Assembly (NCBI RefSeq): GCF_025717045.1
Contig: NZ_JAOVZN010000008.1
Span: 471,519-535,518 of the forward strand
Direction: 5' to 3'
DNA from: Flavobacterium sp. SH_e
GTDB lineage: Bacteria; Bacteroidota; Bacteroidia; Flavobacteriales; Flavobacteriaceae
DNA: 64,000 nucleotides
Shown: positions 52,469 through 60,851 of the stretch, in pieces
Layout: every line of letters starts with the position of its first letter
Position numbering within the stretch: the first letter of the stretch is position 1
Program-made: the position numbers and the translations under genes
Notes under the pieces: generated by a model
What the model was told of the DNA's origin: nothing
The model's input: only the letters and a program-made list of their open reading frames with translations
Database searches by the model: none

Positions 52469-54688
52469 ATGACAGAAATAGATATAGAAAAAGAAAACAA
52501 AGCTATTGCGCAGGAATACAAAGAATTACTACGAATAAGTTACCAAACTTTAAGCCCAACCGACAAAAAATTAATTCGAAAAGCTTTTGATGTTGCCGTA
52601 GATGCGCACAAAGAACAGAGAAGAAAATCTGGTGAGGCGTATATCTTTCATCCTATTGCAGTTGCAAAAATTGTTGCCTCAGAAATTGGTCTGGGAGCGA
52701 CCTCTATCGCTGCGGCCTTACTTCACGATGTTGTTGAAGATACTCCAATTACCGTTGAAGATATTGAACGTTTGTTTAATCCGAAAGTAGCTCAATTAGT
52801 TGAAGGACTTACTAAGATTTCATTGGTTCAAAAAGACTTAAATGCTTCAATGCAAGCGGAGAATTTCAGAAAAATGATTCTGACATTGAACGACGATGTC
52901 CGTGTAATTTTAATCAAATTGGCCGATCGTTTGCATAACATGCAGACAATGGATTCGATGGCGGAATACAAACAAACTAAAATCGCATCTGAAACTTTAT
53001 ACATTTATGCTCCTCTAGCTCACCGTTTGGGACTTTATAACATTAAAACTAAACTAGAAGATTTAGGATTAAAATATACTGAACCAGCAGTTTACGATGA
53101 TATCGTAAGTAAAATTCGTGAAACTAAAGAAGAGCAAGATGCTTATATCAAAGATATTTCGGATGTTTTGAAAAAATCTTTAGATAACGAAGGCGTAGAT
53201 TATATCATAAAAGGTCGACCAAAATCGATTTATTCTATTCGTCGAAAAATGCGTGCTCAAAACGTAACTTTTGATGAAGTGTATGACAAATTCGCGCTTA
53301 GAATTGTTTACAAAGCTTCTCCACAGGAAGAAAAATTCATAGCTTGGAAAATTTATTCGATCGTAACGGATCATTACAGACCGAGTCCGAGCCGTTTGCG
53401 TGATTGGATTTCATCACCAAAATCAACTGGTTATGAAGCACTTCACATCACCGTAATGGGCCCAAAAGGACGCTGGGTTGAAGTTCAAGTTCGAAGCGAA
53501 CGTATGGACGAAATTGCAGAAAAAGGTTATGCAGCACATTACAAATACAAAAATGGCGCAAGCGAAGAAAGTGGTTTAGATGTTTGGTTGAATTTACTTC
53601 GTGAAGCACTAGAAAATCCAGAAACTAACGCGGTTGATTTTGTGGAAGATTTCAAAATGAATTTGTATTCAAAAGAAATCTTCATCTTTACACCAAAAGG
53701 AGAAATCAAATCGCTGCCAAAAGGCGCCACTTCTCTTGATTTTGCTTTTAGTATTCACTCTGAAATCGGAATTAAAACTCGCGGAACTCGTGTTAATGGC
53801 CGTTTAGTTCCATTAAATTACGAACTAAAAAGCGGTGACCAGGTCGAAGTTATTACTTCTCCAAACCAAAAACCAACAGTAAACTGGTTAGAATACGTAA
53901 CAACTTCGAGAGCTAAAAATAAAATTAAAAACGTTCTTAACGAGAACACTAAAAAAATTGCAGAAGAAGGAAAAGAATTACTTGTTAGAAAATTAAAACA
54001 TTTAAAAGTTACGTTCAATGAACAGGTAACAAACGAGTTAGTTAACTTCTTTAAACTAAAAACAAGTTTAGATTTATTTTATAGAGTTGGAATTGGTGCG
54101 ATTGAAAATCAGCAATTAAAAGATTTTGCGGCGCAGAAAAGCAATTCGTTTATTAATTTCTTTAAAAATAAAATTAAACGAACAAAAGATACCGCAGACG
54201 AAGATATTCACAAACCAGTCATTAGCAGCAATTATGACATGCTGGTTTTTGGAACAGAACATGACAAACTAGATTATAAGCTTTCACAATGCTGTAACCC
54301 AATTCCAGGGGACGATGTTTTTGGTTTTGTTACCATTAACGAAGGAATAAAAGTGCACAAAAAAGATTGTCCGAACGCAATTGGAATGCAGTCTAATTAT
54401 GCTTATAGAATTATGAGTGCCAAATGGATTGATTCTTCACAAGAGGAATTCAAAGCCATTATCAATATTACAGGAATGGATGTTTTAGGACTTACCAACC
54501 AATTGACAAAAGTAATTTCAAACAATATGAGCGTAAATATTCAAAGTATTTCGCTTAGTACAGACGCTGGAATTTTCCACGGACAAGTTGCCGTAATTGT
54601 TAAAAACAATACGATTTTGAAAAAAATGATTAGCGCAATTAAAAAAATTGATGGGGTCGACAAGGTTACCAGAGAGTATAGAACCTAA
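52469..54688 (+). CDS. rel: Bifunctional (p)ppGpp synthetase/hydrolase (RelA/SpoT)
   Basis: Makes and degrades the alarmone (p)ppGpp; cytoplasmic and ribosome-associated. I take the ATG at 52469 (739 residues); a TTG five codons earlier is unlikely. Domains in order: HD hydrolase (about 40-190) with YIFHPIAVAKIV, ALLHDVVEDT and LADRLHNMQTM; synthetase (about 235-370) with GRPKSIYSIRRKM, SPKSTGYEALHITV and EVQVRSERMDEIAEKGYAAH; TGS (IFTPKGEIKSLPKGATSLDF); a conserved zinc-finger-like region (LSQCCNPIPGDDVFGF); and ACT at the C-terminus. Both catalytic halves look intact. This appears to be the single long Rel of Bacteroidota. Confidence 0.96.
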   Translation: MTEIDIEKENKAIAQEYKELLRISYQTLSPTDKKLIRKAFDVAVDAHKEQRRKSGEAYIFHPIAVAKIVASEIGLGATSIAAALLHDVVEDTPITVEDIERLFNPKVAQLVEGLTKISLVQKDLNASMQAENFRKMILTLNDDVRVILIKLADRLHNMQTMDSMAEYKQTKIASETLYIYAPLAHRLGLYNIKTKLEDLGLKYTEPAVYDDIVSKIRETKEEQDAYIKDISDVLKKSLDNEGVDYIIKGRPKSIYSIRRKMRAQNVTFDEVYDKFALRIVYKASPQEEKFIAWKIYSIVTDHYRPSPSRLRDWISSPKSTGYEALHITVMGPKGRWVEVQVRSERMDEIAEKGYAAHYKYKNGASEESGLDVWLNLLREALENPETNAVDFVEDFKMNLYSKEIFIFTPKGEIKSLPKGATSLDFAFSIHSEIGIKTRGTRVNGRLVPLNYELKSGDQVEVITSPNQKPTVNWLEYVTTSRAKNKIKNVLNENTKKIAEEGKELLVRKLKHLKVTFNEQVTNELVNFFKLKTSLDLFYRVGIGAIENQQLKDFAAQKSNSFINFFKNKIKRTKDTADEDIHKPVISSNYDMLVFGTEHDKLDYKLSQCCNPIPGDDVFGFVTINEGIKVHKKDCPNAIGMQSNYAYRIMSAKWIDSSQEEFKAIINITGMDVLGLTNQLTKVISNNMSVNIQSISLSTDAGIFHGQVAVIVKNNTILKKMISAIKKIDGVDKVTREYRT

Positions 54689-54762
54689 CTTTTTAGGGAA
54701 ACTATAAGAATTTTGTAACGAAACTTTAAACCCGAAACTTTTATTCATTAAAAATAAAAAAT

Positions 54763-54770
54763 TATCTTTG
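54763..54770 (+). promoter_or_regulatory. -7 element abutting the Fur-family gene
   Basis: TATCTTTG (54763-54770), an exact TAnnTTTG, ends 6 nt before the ATG at 54777. Initiation at the usual distance would be at or next to the start codon, implying a leaderless mRNA. No TTG is at the expected upstream spacing (TTTT is). Confidence 0.55.
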
Positions 54771-54776
54771 CCGGAT

Positions 54777-55241
54777 ATGACACTTATTTCAACTGACAAC
54801 ACTAAGAATCAAGAAATTGTAAAAAATGTTTTTACACTATATCTTGAACAAAAAGGGCATCGCAAAACTCCTGAGCGTTATGCTATACTTCAGGAAATTT
54901 ACGATAGCGAAGAGCATTTTGATATAGAAAACCTTTATATCAAAATGAAAAACAAAAACTATCGTGTAAGTAGAGCTACTTTATACAACACGATTGAGTT
55001 ATTGTTGGACTGCGCTTTGGTTAGAAAACATCAATTTGGACAAAATCAGGCTTACTACGAAAAATCATATTTTGATAAACAGCACGATCACATCATTATG
55101 ACAGATTCTGGTGAGGTAATCGAATTTTGCGATCCAAGAATTCAAACCATCAAAAAGACTATTGAAGAAATTTTTGATATTGAAATTACAAATCACTCGC
55201 TTTATTTCTACGGAAACAAAAAGCAAAACTCAAATTCATAG
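54777..55241 (+). CDS. Fur-family transcriptional regulator
   Basis: A 154-residue metal-responsive repressor. Start at the ATG 54777 rather than the TTG at 54768, which is part of the promoter element. The winged helix has HRKTPERYAILQEIYDSEEH, FDIENLYIKMKNKNYRVSRA and ATLYNTIELL. The dimer domain has KQHDHIIMTDSGEVIEFCD, giving the HxH metal ligands, but lacks the CxxC pair that binds structural zinc in E. coli Fur. Which metal or peroxide it senses (Fur, PerR or Zur type) is unclear. It lies between rel and purA. Confidence 0.92.
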   Translation: MTLISTDNTKNQEIVKNVFTLYLEQKGHRKTPERYAILQEIYDSEEHFDIENLYIKMKNKNYRVSRATLYNTIELLLDCALVRKHQFGQNQAYYEKSYFDKQHDHIIMTDSGEVIEFCDPRIQTIKKTIEEIFDIEITNHSLYFYGNKKQNSNS

Positions 55242-55340
55242 TCTTTTCAAATTAGACTTTTCAAAAAAAAATAAAAAAAAGAAAATTAACTACATAATCA
55301 GTAGGGCAACTTAGATTGCCTCAACGCAAATTAAAACAGA

Positions 55341-56612
55341 ATGACCGTAGATTTATTACTAGGATTACAATGGGGAGATGAAGGTAAAGGAAAAATTGTT
55401 GACGTACTTACCTCAAATTACGATATTATTGCACGTTTCCAAGGAGGACCAAATGCAGGACATACACTAGAATTTGACGGAATTAAACACGTACTAAGAA
55501 CGATTCCTTCTGGAATTTTTCATAAAAACTCAGTAAATATCATCGGAAATGGAGTTGTAATTGACCCTGTAGTTTTCCAAAAAGAAATTGAAGGTTTGGA
55601 GAAATTCAACCTTGATATCAAAAGTAAATTAATTATTTCTAGAAAAGCACACTTAATTTTACCAACTCACCGTTTGCTTGACGCAGCTTCTGAAGCTTCT
55701 AAAGGAAAAGCAAAAATTGGTTCTACTCTTAAAGGAATTGGACCAACTTACATGGACAAAACCGGTAGAAATGGTTTACGTGTTGGAGATATCGAATTAG
55801 AAGATTTCAAAGAGCGTTACAGAGCTTTAGCTGACAAACATGAAGCAATGATTGCTTTTCATGATGTTGCTATTCAATATAATTTAGCTGAATTAGAAAA
55901 AGAATTCTTCGAAGCTATTGAAGAATTAAAAAAATTAGATTTCATTGATAGTGAAGAATACATGCATCAAGCTCAAAAAGCTGGAAAATCTATTCTTTGC
56001 GAAGGTGCTCAAGGATCTTTACTAGATGTTGATTTCGGAACTTATCCTTTCGTAACTTCATCAAACACTACTGCTGCTGGAGCTTGTACAGGTTTAGGAA
56101 TTGCTCCTAACAAAATCAAAGAAGTTTACGGAATTTTTAAAGCTTACGTTACACGTGTTGGTAGCGGACCTTTCCCTACTGAACTTTTTGACGAAGTTGG
56201 TGCTACAATGGCAAAAGTGGGTAACGAATTTGGTTCTGTAACAGGAAGACAAAGACGTTGCGGATGGTTAGACCTTGTTGCTTTAAAATATGCAGTTCAA
56301 GTTAACGGAGTTACTCAGTTAATGATGATGAAAGGTGATGTTCTTTCTGGTTTTGAAACTTTAAAAGTTTGTACTGAATACAACTACAAAGGTCAAAACA
56401 TTTCTCACTTCCCTTACAACATTGAGCCAGAAAATGTTACTCCAATTTACAAAGAGTTTAAAGGATGGAAGCAAGATTTAACTGGATTAACAACTTACGA
56501 TCAATTGCCAATTGAGCTAAAAGAATATATTGAGTTTATTGAAAAAGAAATCGAAGTGCCAATCAAAATTGTATCGGTTGGACCAGATAGAAAGCAAACA
56601 ATAACAAAATAA
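55341..56612 (+). CDS. purA: Adenylosuccinate synthetase
   Basis: Condenses IMP with aspartate using GTP, the first committed step to AMP; cytoplasmic. The 423 residues fit the family. The P-loop-like LLGLQWGDEGKGKIVD holds catalytic Asp13 and GGPNAGHTL holds His41; further motifs are TLKGIGPTYMDKTGRNGLRV, GAQGSLLDVDFGTYPFVTSS, TRVGSGPFPTEL and TGRQRRCGWLD. The ATG at 55341 follows a 99-bp gap with a small GGCAA/TTGCC hairpin (55305-55320). guaB, the other branch from IMP, is at the end of this window on the opposite strand. Confidence 0.98.
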   Translation: MTVDLLLGLQWGDEGKGKIVDVLTSNYDIIARFQGGPNAGHTLEFDGIKHVLRTIPSGIFHKNSVNIIGNGVVIDPVVFQKEIEGLEKFNLDIKSKLIISRKAHLILPTHRLLDAASEASKGKAKIGSTLKGIGPTYMDKTGRNGLRVGDIELEDFKERYRALADKHEAMIAFHDVAIQYNLAELEKEFFEAIEELKKLDFIDSEEYMHQAQKAGKSILCEGAQGSLLDVDFGTYPFVTSSNTTAAGACTGLGIAPNKIKEVYGIFKAYVTRVGSGPFPTELFDEVGATMAKVGNEFGSVTGRQRRCGWLDLVALKYAVQVNGVTQLMMMKGDVLSGFETLKVCTEYNYKGQNISHFPYNIEPENVTPIYKEFKGWKQDLTGLTTYDQLPIELKEYIEFIEKEIEVPIKIVSVGPDRKQTITK

Positions 56613-56619
56613 TACATTT

Positions 56620-56650
56620 AAACGCTCTGATTTTCAGAGCGTTTTTTTTT
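56620..56650 (+). terminator. Terminator of purA
   Basis: AAACGCTCTGA (56620-56630) and TCAGAGCGTTT (56634-56644) form a perfect 11-bp stem with a TTT loop and a long T-tract. Confidence 0.95.
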
Positions 56651-56668
56651 TGACTATTTACTACTGAC

Positions 56669-57253
56669 ATGAGAAAAAATCCTGAAATTGAGATTACAGA
56701 AACCAAGTTATTATCAGACAATTGGTATCTGCTAAACAAAGTAACTTTTAATTATAAAAAAGAAAATCAGCCTGTTGAATCGCACATTCGTGAAGTATAC
56801 GATCGTGGAAATGGCGCTGGAATATTACTTTACAATACTTCTAAAAGAACAGTTATACTAACCAGACAATTTCGTTTACCGACTTATCTTAACGGAAATA
56901 AATCTGGAATGATGATTGAAGTTTGCGCCGGACTTTTAGATAAAGACAATGCCGAACAAGCTATAATTCGAGAAACAGAAGAAGAAACTGGCTATCGTTT
57001 AAGCAAGGTGCAAAAAGTAATCGAAACTTATATGTCACCAGGTTCTGTAACAGAAATTCTATATCTTTTTGTTGGCGAATACGACGAAAATATGAAAGTT
57101 AGTGAAGGTGGCGGATTGGATGCTGAACAAGAAAATATTGAGGTTTTAGAATTTACTTTTGATCAAGCTTATTCCATGATCGAATCTGGAGAAATTTCAG
57201 ATGCTAAAACGATTATGTTATTGCAACATGCCAAAATAAAAGGATTGATTTAA
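56669..57253 (+). CDS. nudK: NUDIX hydrolase, NudK-like (GDP-mannose pyrophosphatase)
   Basis: A 194-residue cytoplasmic hydrolase closely following E. coli NudK, which cleaves GDP-mannose to GMP and mannose-1-phosphate. Matching blocks are EVCAGLLDKDNAEQA, IIRETEEETGYRL (Nudix box), ETYMSPGSVTEILYLF, GGGLDAEQENIEVLEF and GEISDAKTIMLLQ. As in NudK, the Nudix box Glu after the Gly is not in the standard place. The ATG at 56669 is just after the purA terminator. Confidence 0.88.
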   Translation: MRKNPEIEITETKLLSDNWYLLNKVTFNYKKENQPVESHIREVYDRGNGAGILLYNTSKRTVILTRQFRLPTYLNGNKSGMMIEVCAGLLDKDNAEQAIIRETEEETGYRLSKVQKVIETYMSPGSVTEILYLFVGEYDENMKVSEGGGLDAEQENIEVLEFTFDQAYSMIESGEISDAKTIMLLQHAKIKGLI

Positions 57254-57292
57254 AAGTTTTTTGAGTATTTTAGATTAACAAAACGATCTAAA

Positions 57293-58786
57293 ATGCTCAA
57301 ATCTAAAATAGTACTGATTTTACTTTTGCCATTATTTGTTTTTTCACAAAGCGAAAAATGGCCAGCAGAAAAACTCAAAAAAGATTTAACCATCTTTAGA
57401 GAAATAAGAGAAAAAGCTAATTCAGGACTTTATAAATACAGAACAAAACAACAGATTGACAGTATTTATTCTTGGGCTTTTTCGCAAATTAATGAGCCAA
57501 AAGAACTTATTGAATTCTACAAAATAATCCTTCAGATAACCGATTTTGAAGGAAGTCTGCACAATGACACAACACTTCCTTATGATTTTGAAAAGAAATA
57601 TTCATCAGGAAATGTTTTCTTTCCATATCCTGTAAAACTTATAGAGAATCTATTGATTCTTAATTTTGAAAATTCAGAAATTCCGCTGGGCTCTCAAATT
57701 TATAGCATTAATGGCATTGCAACCCAAAAACTGCTTTTATCTCTCTACAAATATTACACAACTGACGGTTATAACATTACTGGAAAATCGATTGGAATTG
57801 GAAGTTCTTTCTCCAAATATTTCCAAATGGAATATGGTTCTCAAAAAAGCTTTTTGGTGGAATATTCTCTTCCAAATCAAACTCAAAAACTGACCAAAAC
57901 TATTTATCCTGTTTCAAATGAAATTCGGAAAGAAAACTTCAAAAAAAGGCATTCGCTTCCCGTTGATAGTCTACAATACAATCGTGCAAAGGAGAAATAT
58001 TCGTTTAAAGTAATTTCAGATAATACTGCACTACTTTCAATTCATACTTTTGTAATTGGTCGAAATGCAAAACACAAAGAACATCTGGCGTACAAAAAAT
58101 ATCTGGATAGCTGTTTTAATTATCTTTCCAAAAATAATCAGATAAAGAACTTGATTGTTGATGTAAGAAACAATGGCGGCGGCACCGATCCTAACGATAT
58201 TGTGACTTTCTCTTATTTGACAAAAAAAGCTTATCGTGAAAATGCTTCAGCTTATGTAAATTTTCAGAAAATACCATTTCCCAATTATTTCGTTTACGAA
58301 GAAACCGATGCTAAAAGACAACAGGAAGAACTAAAAGATTTTGAAGATGAATTAATAGAAGAATTTACAAAATTGGAAAAAGGAAAATATTATCAAGACG
58401 AAAAATTCAACCCATTATTACAACCTAATCAAAACCGTTTCAAAGGGCAAATCTATATGCTCATTAGTCCGAGAATTGCTTCAGCTGGATCTTTATTTGC
58501 TTCACTTGTGGCTGGAAACACAAATGCAATTGTAATTGGCGAAGAAACTATGGGTGGATATTACGGGCACAACGGCCACACTCCTATTGAATACGAGTTA
58601 CCAAACACCAAAATCAAAACGCAGTTTTCTATTGTAAATCTAGAGCAGGATGTTCCCAAAAAAGCAAATCAAATTTTTGGAAGAGGAATAATTCCAGATC
58701 ATGAAATTTTACAGACATTTGAAGATTTTATGCAAAATAGAGATACTCAGTATATTTATACAATAAAATTGATAGATCAAAAATAA
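57293..58786 (+). CDS. S41 family peptidase (C-terminal processing peptidase-like)
   Basis: A 497-residue exported protease with a signal peptide (LFVFSQ). A helical N-terminal region precedes a central PDZ-like region (about 120-165: IPLGSQIYSINGIATQKLL) and the S41 catalytic core: LLSIHTFVIGRN, LIVDVRNNGGGTDPND (family motif), and the nucleophile region ISPRIASAGSLFASLVAG with Ser397, then IVIGEETMGGYYGHNG. The catalytic Lys typical of CtpA is not obvious; a tricorn-like Ser/His/Glu arrangement is possible. Substrate unknown. The ATG is at 57293. Confidence 0.87.
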   Translation: MLKSKIVLILLLPLFVFSQSEKWPAEKLKKDLTIFREIREKANSGLYKYRTKQQIDSIYSWAFSQINEPKELIEFYKIILQITDFEGSLHNDTTLPYDFEKKYSSGNVFFPYPVKLIENLLILNFENSEIPLGSQIYSINGIATQKLLLSLYKYYTTDGYNITGKSIGIGSSFSKYFQMEYGSQKSFLVEYSLPNQTQKLTKTIYPVSNEIRKENFKKRHSLPVDSLQYNRAKEKYSFKVISDNTALLSIHTFVIGRNAKHKEHLAYKKYLDSCFNYLSKNNQIKNLIVDVRNNGGGTDPNDIVTFSYLTKKAYRENASAYVNFQKIPFPNYFVYEETDAKRQQEELKDFEDELIEEFTKLEKGKYYQDEKFNPLLQPNQNRFKGQIYMLISPRIASAGSLFASLVAGNTNAIVIGEETMGGYYGHNGHTPIEYELPNTKIKTQFSIVNLEQDVPKKANQIFGRGIIPDHEILQTFEDFMQNRDTQYIYTIKLIDQK

Positions 58787-58898
58787 AGTCACTGTTTAGT
58801 ATTATCTGCAAAATGAAAATCCCGAAACCAATTCCAAAAATTATGTAACCCTTTTCAGCTATCACAATCGTAACTTTATTTTCATAAAAATACGACCT

Positions 58899-59783
58899 AT
58901 GAAAAAGTTATATTACACAGCAAACGCCCTACTTTTATTAATGTTAGTCTTATTAGGTTCTTGCAAAAAAACCGATACGATAACATTGACTGAAAACAAA
59001 AAAGAGAAAAAGAAAGTAATTGAATATAAAAAACCAGAAACCGTTTCTTACCAAGTAGAAAAAACCAAAGAATGGCTGAAGCTTAATGAAGCCGACAGCT
59101 CAAAAATGGATATTGTTTACGCCTTAAACCGAACAGATAAAGCTAATTTTAAGAAATTAGATTCTGTTGTAATTCCAGCAGATTTTAGCGGAGATTTGGT
59201 TTATTATCTTCCGTTTCCGCTTCATGTTTCGGCTTTAGAAGAAGTTTCAAAAATTATTCTTTTTTCTTATCCGACCCAAACTTTTGCGGCTTACGAAAAT
59301 GGCGAATTAGTTAGAACAGGACCAACTAATATGGGAAGAAAAAAAGATCCTACGCCGACGGGATTATTTTTTACCAACTGGAAAGCAGAAAAAACAACAA
59401 GCACATTTAATGACGAGTGGGACTTAAAATGGAATTTTAACATCGAAAATAAACTCGGCGTTGGTTTTCATGAATACGATTTGCCTGGATATCCCGCATC
59501 ACATTCTTGTTTGCGATTATTAGAAAAAGACGCTAAATACCTTTACAAATTTGCTGACGAATGGATTCTGAAAGACAAGGAAAATGTAAAAGTAAAAGGT
59601 ACGCCTGTAATCGTTTTTGGAAGTTATAATTTTGACGGACCAAAACCGTGGCTTCAATTGGCTTCAGATCCAGAAGCTTTAAATATTCCGGTATCTGAAA
59701 TTGAAACTGAGGTAAAACCATTTTTAAAAGAAATTTTAGAAAACCAAAACTTAAGAGAAGCCGAGCCAACAAAAACTTTGTAA
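58899..59783 (+). CDS. L,D-transpeptidase (YkuD) family lipoprotein
   Basis: A 294-residue lipoprotein with lipobox LLGSC (Cys22). The catalytic domain (about 115-235) has the YkuD signature spread over GFHEYDLPGYPASHSCLRLL: His191, His202 and nucleophile Cys204 with Arg206. Such enzymes form 3-3 crosslinks or attach proteins to peptidoglycan, or act as carboxypeptidases. The charged Lys-rich N-terminal spacer (33-48) would bridge from the outer membrane to peptidoglycan. It is followed by a terminator. Confidence 0.9.
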   Translation: MKKLYYTANALLLLMLVLLGSCKKTDTITLTENKKEKKKVIEYKKPETVSYQVEKTKEWLKLNEADSSKMDIVYALNRTDKANFKKLDSVVIPADFSGDLVYYLPFPLHVSALEEVSKIILFSYPTQTFAAYENGELVRTGPTNMGRKKDPTPTGLFFTNWKAEKTTSTFNDEWDLKWNFNIENKLGVGFHEYDLPGYPASHSCLRLLEKDAKYLYKFADEWILKDKENVKVKGTPVIVFGSYNFDGPKPWLQLASDPEALNIPVSEIETEVKPFLKEILENQNLREAEPTKTL

Positions 59784-59803
59784 AATATACTTCAAATACA
59801 AAA

Positions 59804-59840
59804 TCAGCTGAAATGATATAATATCGTTTCAGCTTTTTTT
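59804..59840 (+). terminator. Terminator of the L,D-transpeptidase gene
   Basis: AGCTGAAA (59806-59813) and TTTCAGCT (59827-59834) pair, extended inside by GATA/TATC, and are followed by seven T. Confidence 0.88.
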
Positions 59841-59896
59841 ATTTGCTTTTAAATATAAAATTTGGCTAAAGTCCTTCTCTTTGTCCTTTTTTAAAA

Positions 59897-59916
59897 CCTC
59901 CAGCTAAAGCTGGAGG
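59897..59916. repeat. CCTCCAGC-TAAA-GCTGGAGG hairpin
   Basis: A perfect 8-bp stem with a TAAA loop. The surrounding words (CTCCAGCTAAAGCTGGAGGC) resemble a dispersed flavobacterial intergenic element known to me only from memory; only one copy is seen here. Confidence 0.6.
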
Positions 59917-60037
59917 CAATTCATATTTTCAAACCCATGACTTTTTGAACCTTTGTCTCTTTGCCTCTTTGCACCTCTGAACCTAAAAAACTTAGCACCT
60001 CAGCATCTTAGAACCTTAGTATATCAAAAAAATACGC

Positions 60038-60061
60038 ATAAATAAGCGATCGTTCATTTAT
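60038..60061. promoter_or_regulatory. Palindromic operator for the TetR-family regulator
   Basis: The 24-bp sequence ATAAATAAGCGATCGTTCAT plus TTAT is a palindrome centred on CGATCG, with 10 of 12 pairs symmetric. It covers the -33 position relative to the -7 element at 60068, so binding would block transcription of the regulator gene. This is where a TetR-family autoregulatory operator is expected. Confidence 0.65.
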
Positions 60062-60067
60062 TATTTA

Positions 60068-60075
60068 TATCTTTG
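60068..60075 (+). promoter_or_regulatory. -7 element of the TetR-family gene
   Basis: TATCTTTG, an exact TAnnTTTG, 20 nt before the ATG at 60096 and immediately downstream of the palindromic operator. Confidence 0.6.
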
Positions 60076-60095
60076 CGTCATAATTAGTTAGAATT

Positions 60096-60686
60096 ATGAG
60101 AACAAGAGATATTAATAAAGAAGAAATTGTAAAGCAAAAAGCAATCGAAATGATTGTAAATCAAGGTGTGGAAGGTTTTGGAATGAACCGTTTGGCTAAG
60201 GAATGTGGCATTTCTGTAGCCACACTTTATATCTATTATTCAGACAAAGAGGATTTGATCAAAAAAATCGGAATTGAAATTGGCAAAAAATTCTTCGACA
60301 AAATGTTTGACGGATTTTCTGCTGAAATGACTTTTAAAGATGGATTGCGAATGCAATGGGAAAACCGTATTTACTTCAATTTAAATTTTACACTTCAAGC
60401 GACTTGTTTAGAGCTTTTAAAACATTCTACTTACGGCGATGCAATCATACAAGAAGTGACAGGAGAATACAAACAAATGATGACTGAGTTTATGCTTTCG
60501 GCGATTGAAAGAAAAGAACTTATTTCTGTTCCTTATGAAGTCTTTTGGAGTATTGCTTACGGTTCGCTTTATTCTCTTTTAGAATTTCACAGAGACGGAA
60601 AATCAATGTCTGGAAAATCTTTTGTTCTTAAAGAAGAAATTAAAAATGAAGCTTTTAATCTGGTTTTAAAAGCGTTGACTCCTTAA
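60096..60686 (+). CDS. TetR/AcrR family transcriptional regulator
   Basis: A 196-residue one-component repressor. The N-terminal helix-turn-helix is clear: IVKQKAIEMIVNQGVEGF, GMNRLAKECGISVATLYIYY (recognition helix), SDKEDLIKKI. The C-terminal ligand domain (about 70-190) is divergent, as usual. It lies 165 bp upstream of a Tet(X)-like monooxygenase gene on the same strand and probably regulates itself and that gene; the ligand is unknown. The family name does not by itself imply tetracycline sensing. The ATG at 60096 is supported by the promoter position. Confidence 0.92.
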   Translation: MRTRDINKEEIVKQKAIEMIVNQGVEGFGMNRLAKECGISVATLYIYYSDKEDLIKKIGIEIGKKFFDKMFDGFSAEMTFKDGLRMQWENRIYFNLNFTLQATCLELLKHSTYGDAIIQEVTGEYKQMMTEFMLSAIERKELISVPYEVFWSIAYGSLYSLLEFHRDGKSMSGKSFVLKEEIKNEAFNLVLKALTP

Positions 60687-60689
60687 ATA

Positions 60690-60793
60690 AATTTCAAATT
60701 CCAAATCCCAAATTCCAAATCCCAAATTCCAATCCTGGAACCTAAAGGCAAACTCCAAAAACTAAATTCCAAGTTCTAAATTCTAAATTCTCA
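60690..60793. repeat. Degenerate tandem AAATTCCAAATCCC tract
   Basis: Short words AAATTCCAAATCCC and AAATTCTA repeat imperfectly between the regulator and the monooxygenase. This is simple-sequence intergenic DNA without coding potential. No second copy of the CGATCG operator is found in the gap. Confidence 0.7.
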
Positions 60794-60851
60794 ATACTTT
60801 ATCACTCTGTGCAAGTGGCAGAGCAATTTCAATAATATTAATTTAAATAAA

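Larger units (their letters stand above)
59784..60095. other. 312-bp intergenic region before the TetR-family gene
   Basis: Holds a terminator (59804-59840), a CCTCCAGC hairpin (59897-59916), a decayed simple-repeat tract of CTTTG/CTTAGAACC words (about 59935-60022), the palindromic operator (60038-60061) and the -7 element (60068-60075). No gene. Confidence 0.75.

Noticed and set aside
59897..60022. Possible CRISPR or small RNA array in the gap before the TetR-family gene
   Set aside because: The repeats are short, irregular CTTTG/CTTAG words with no constant repeat-spacer pattern.
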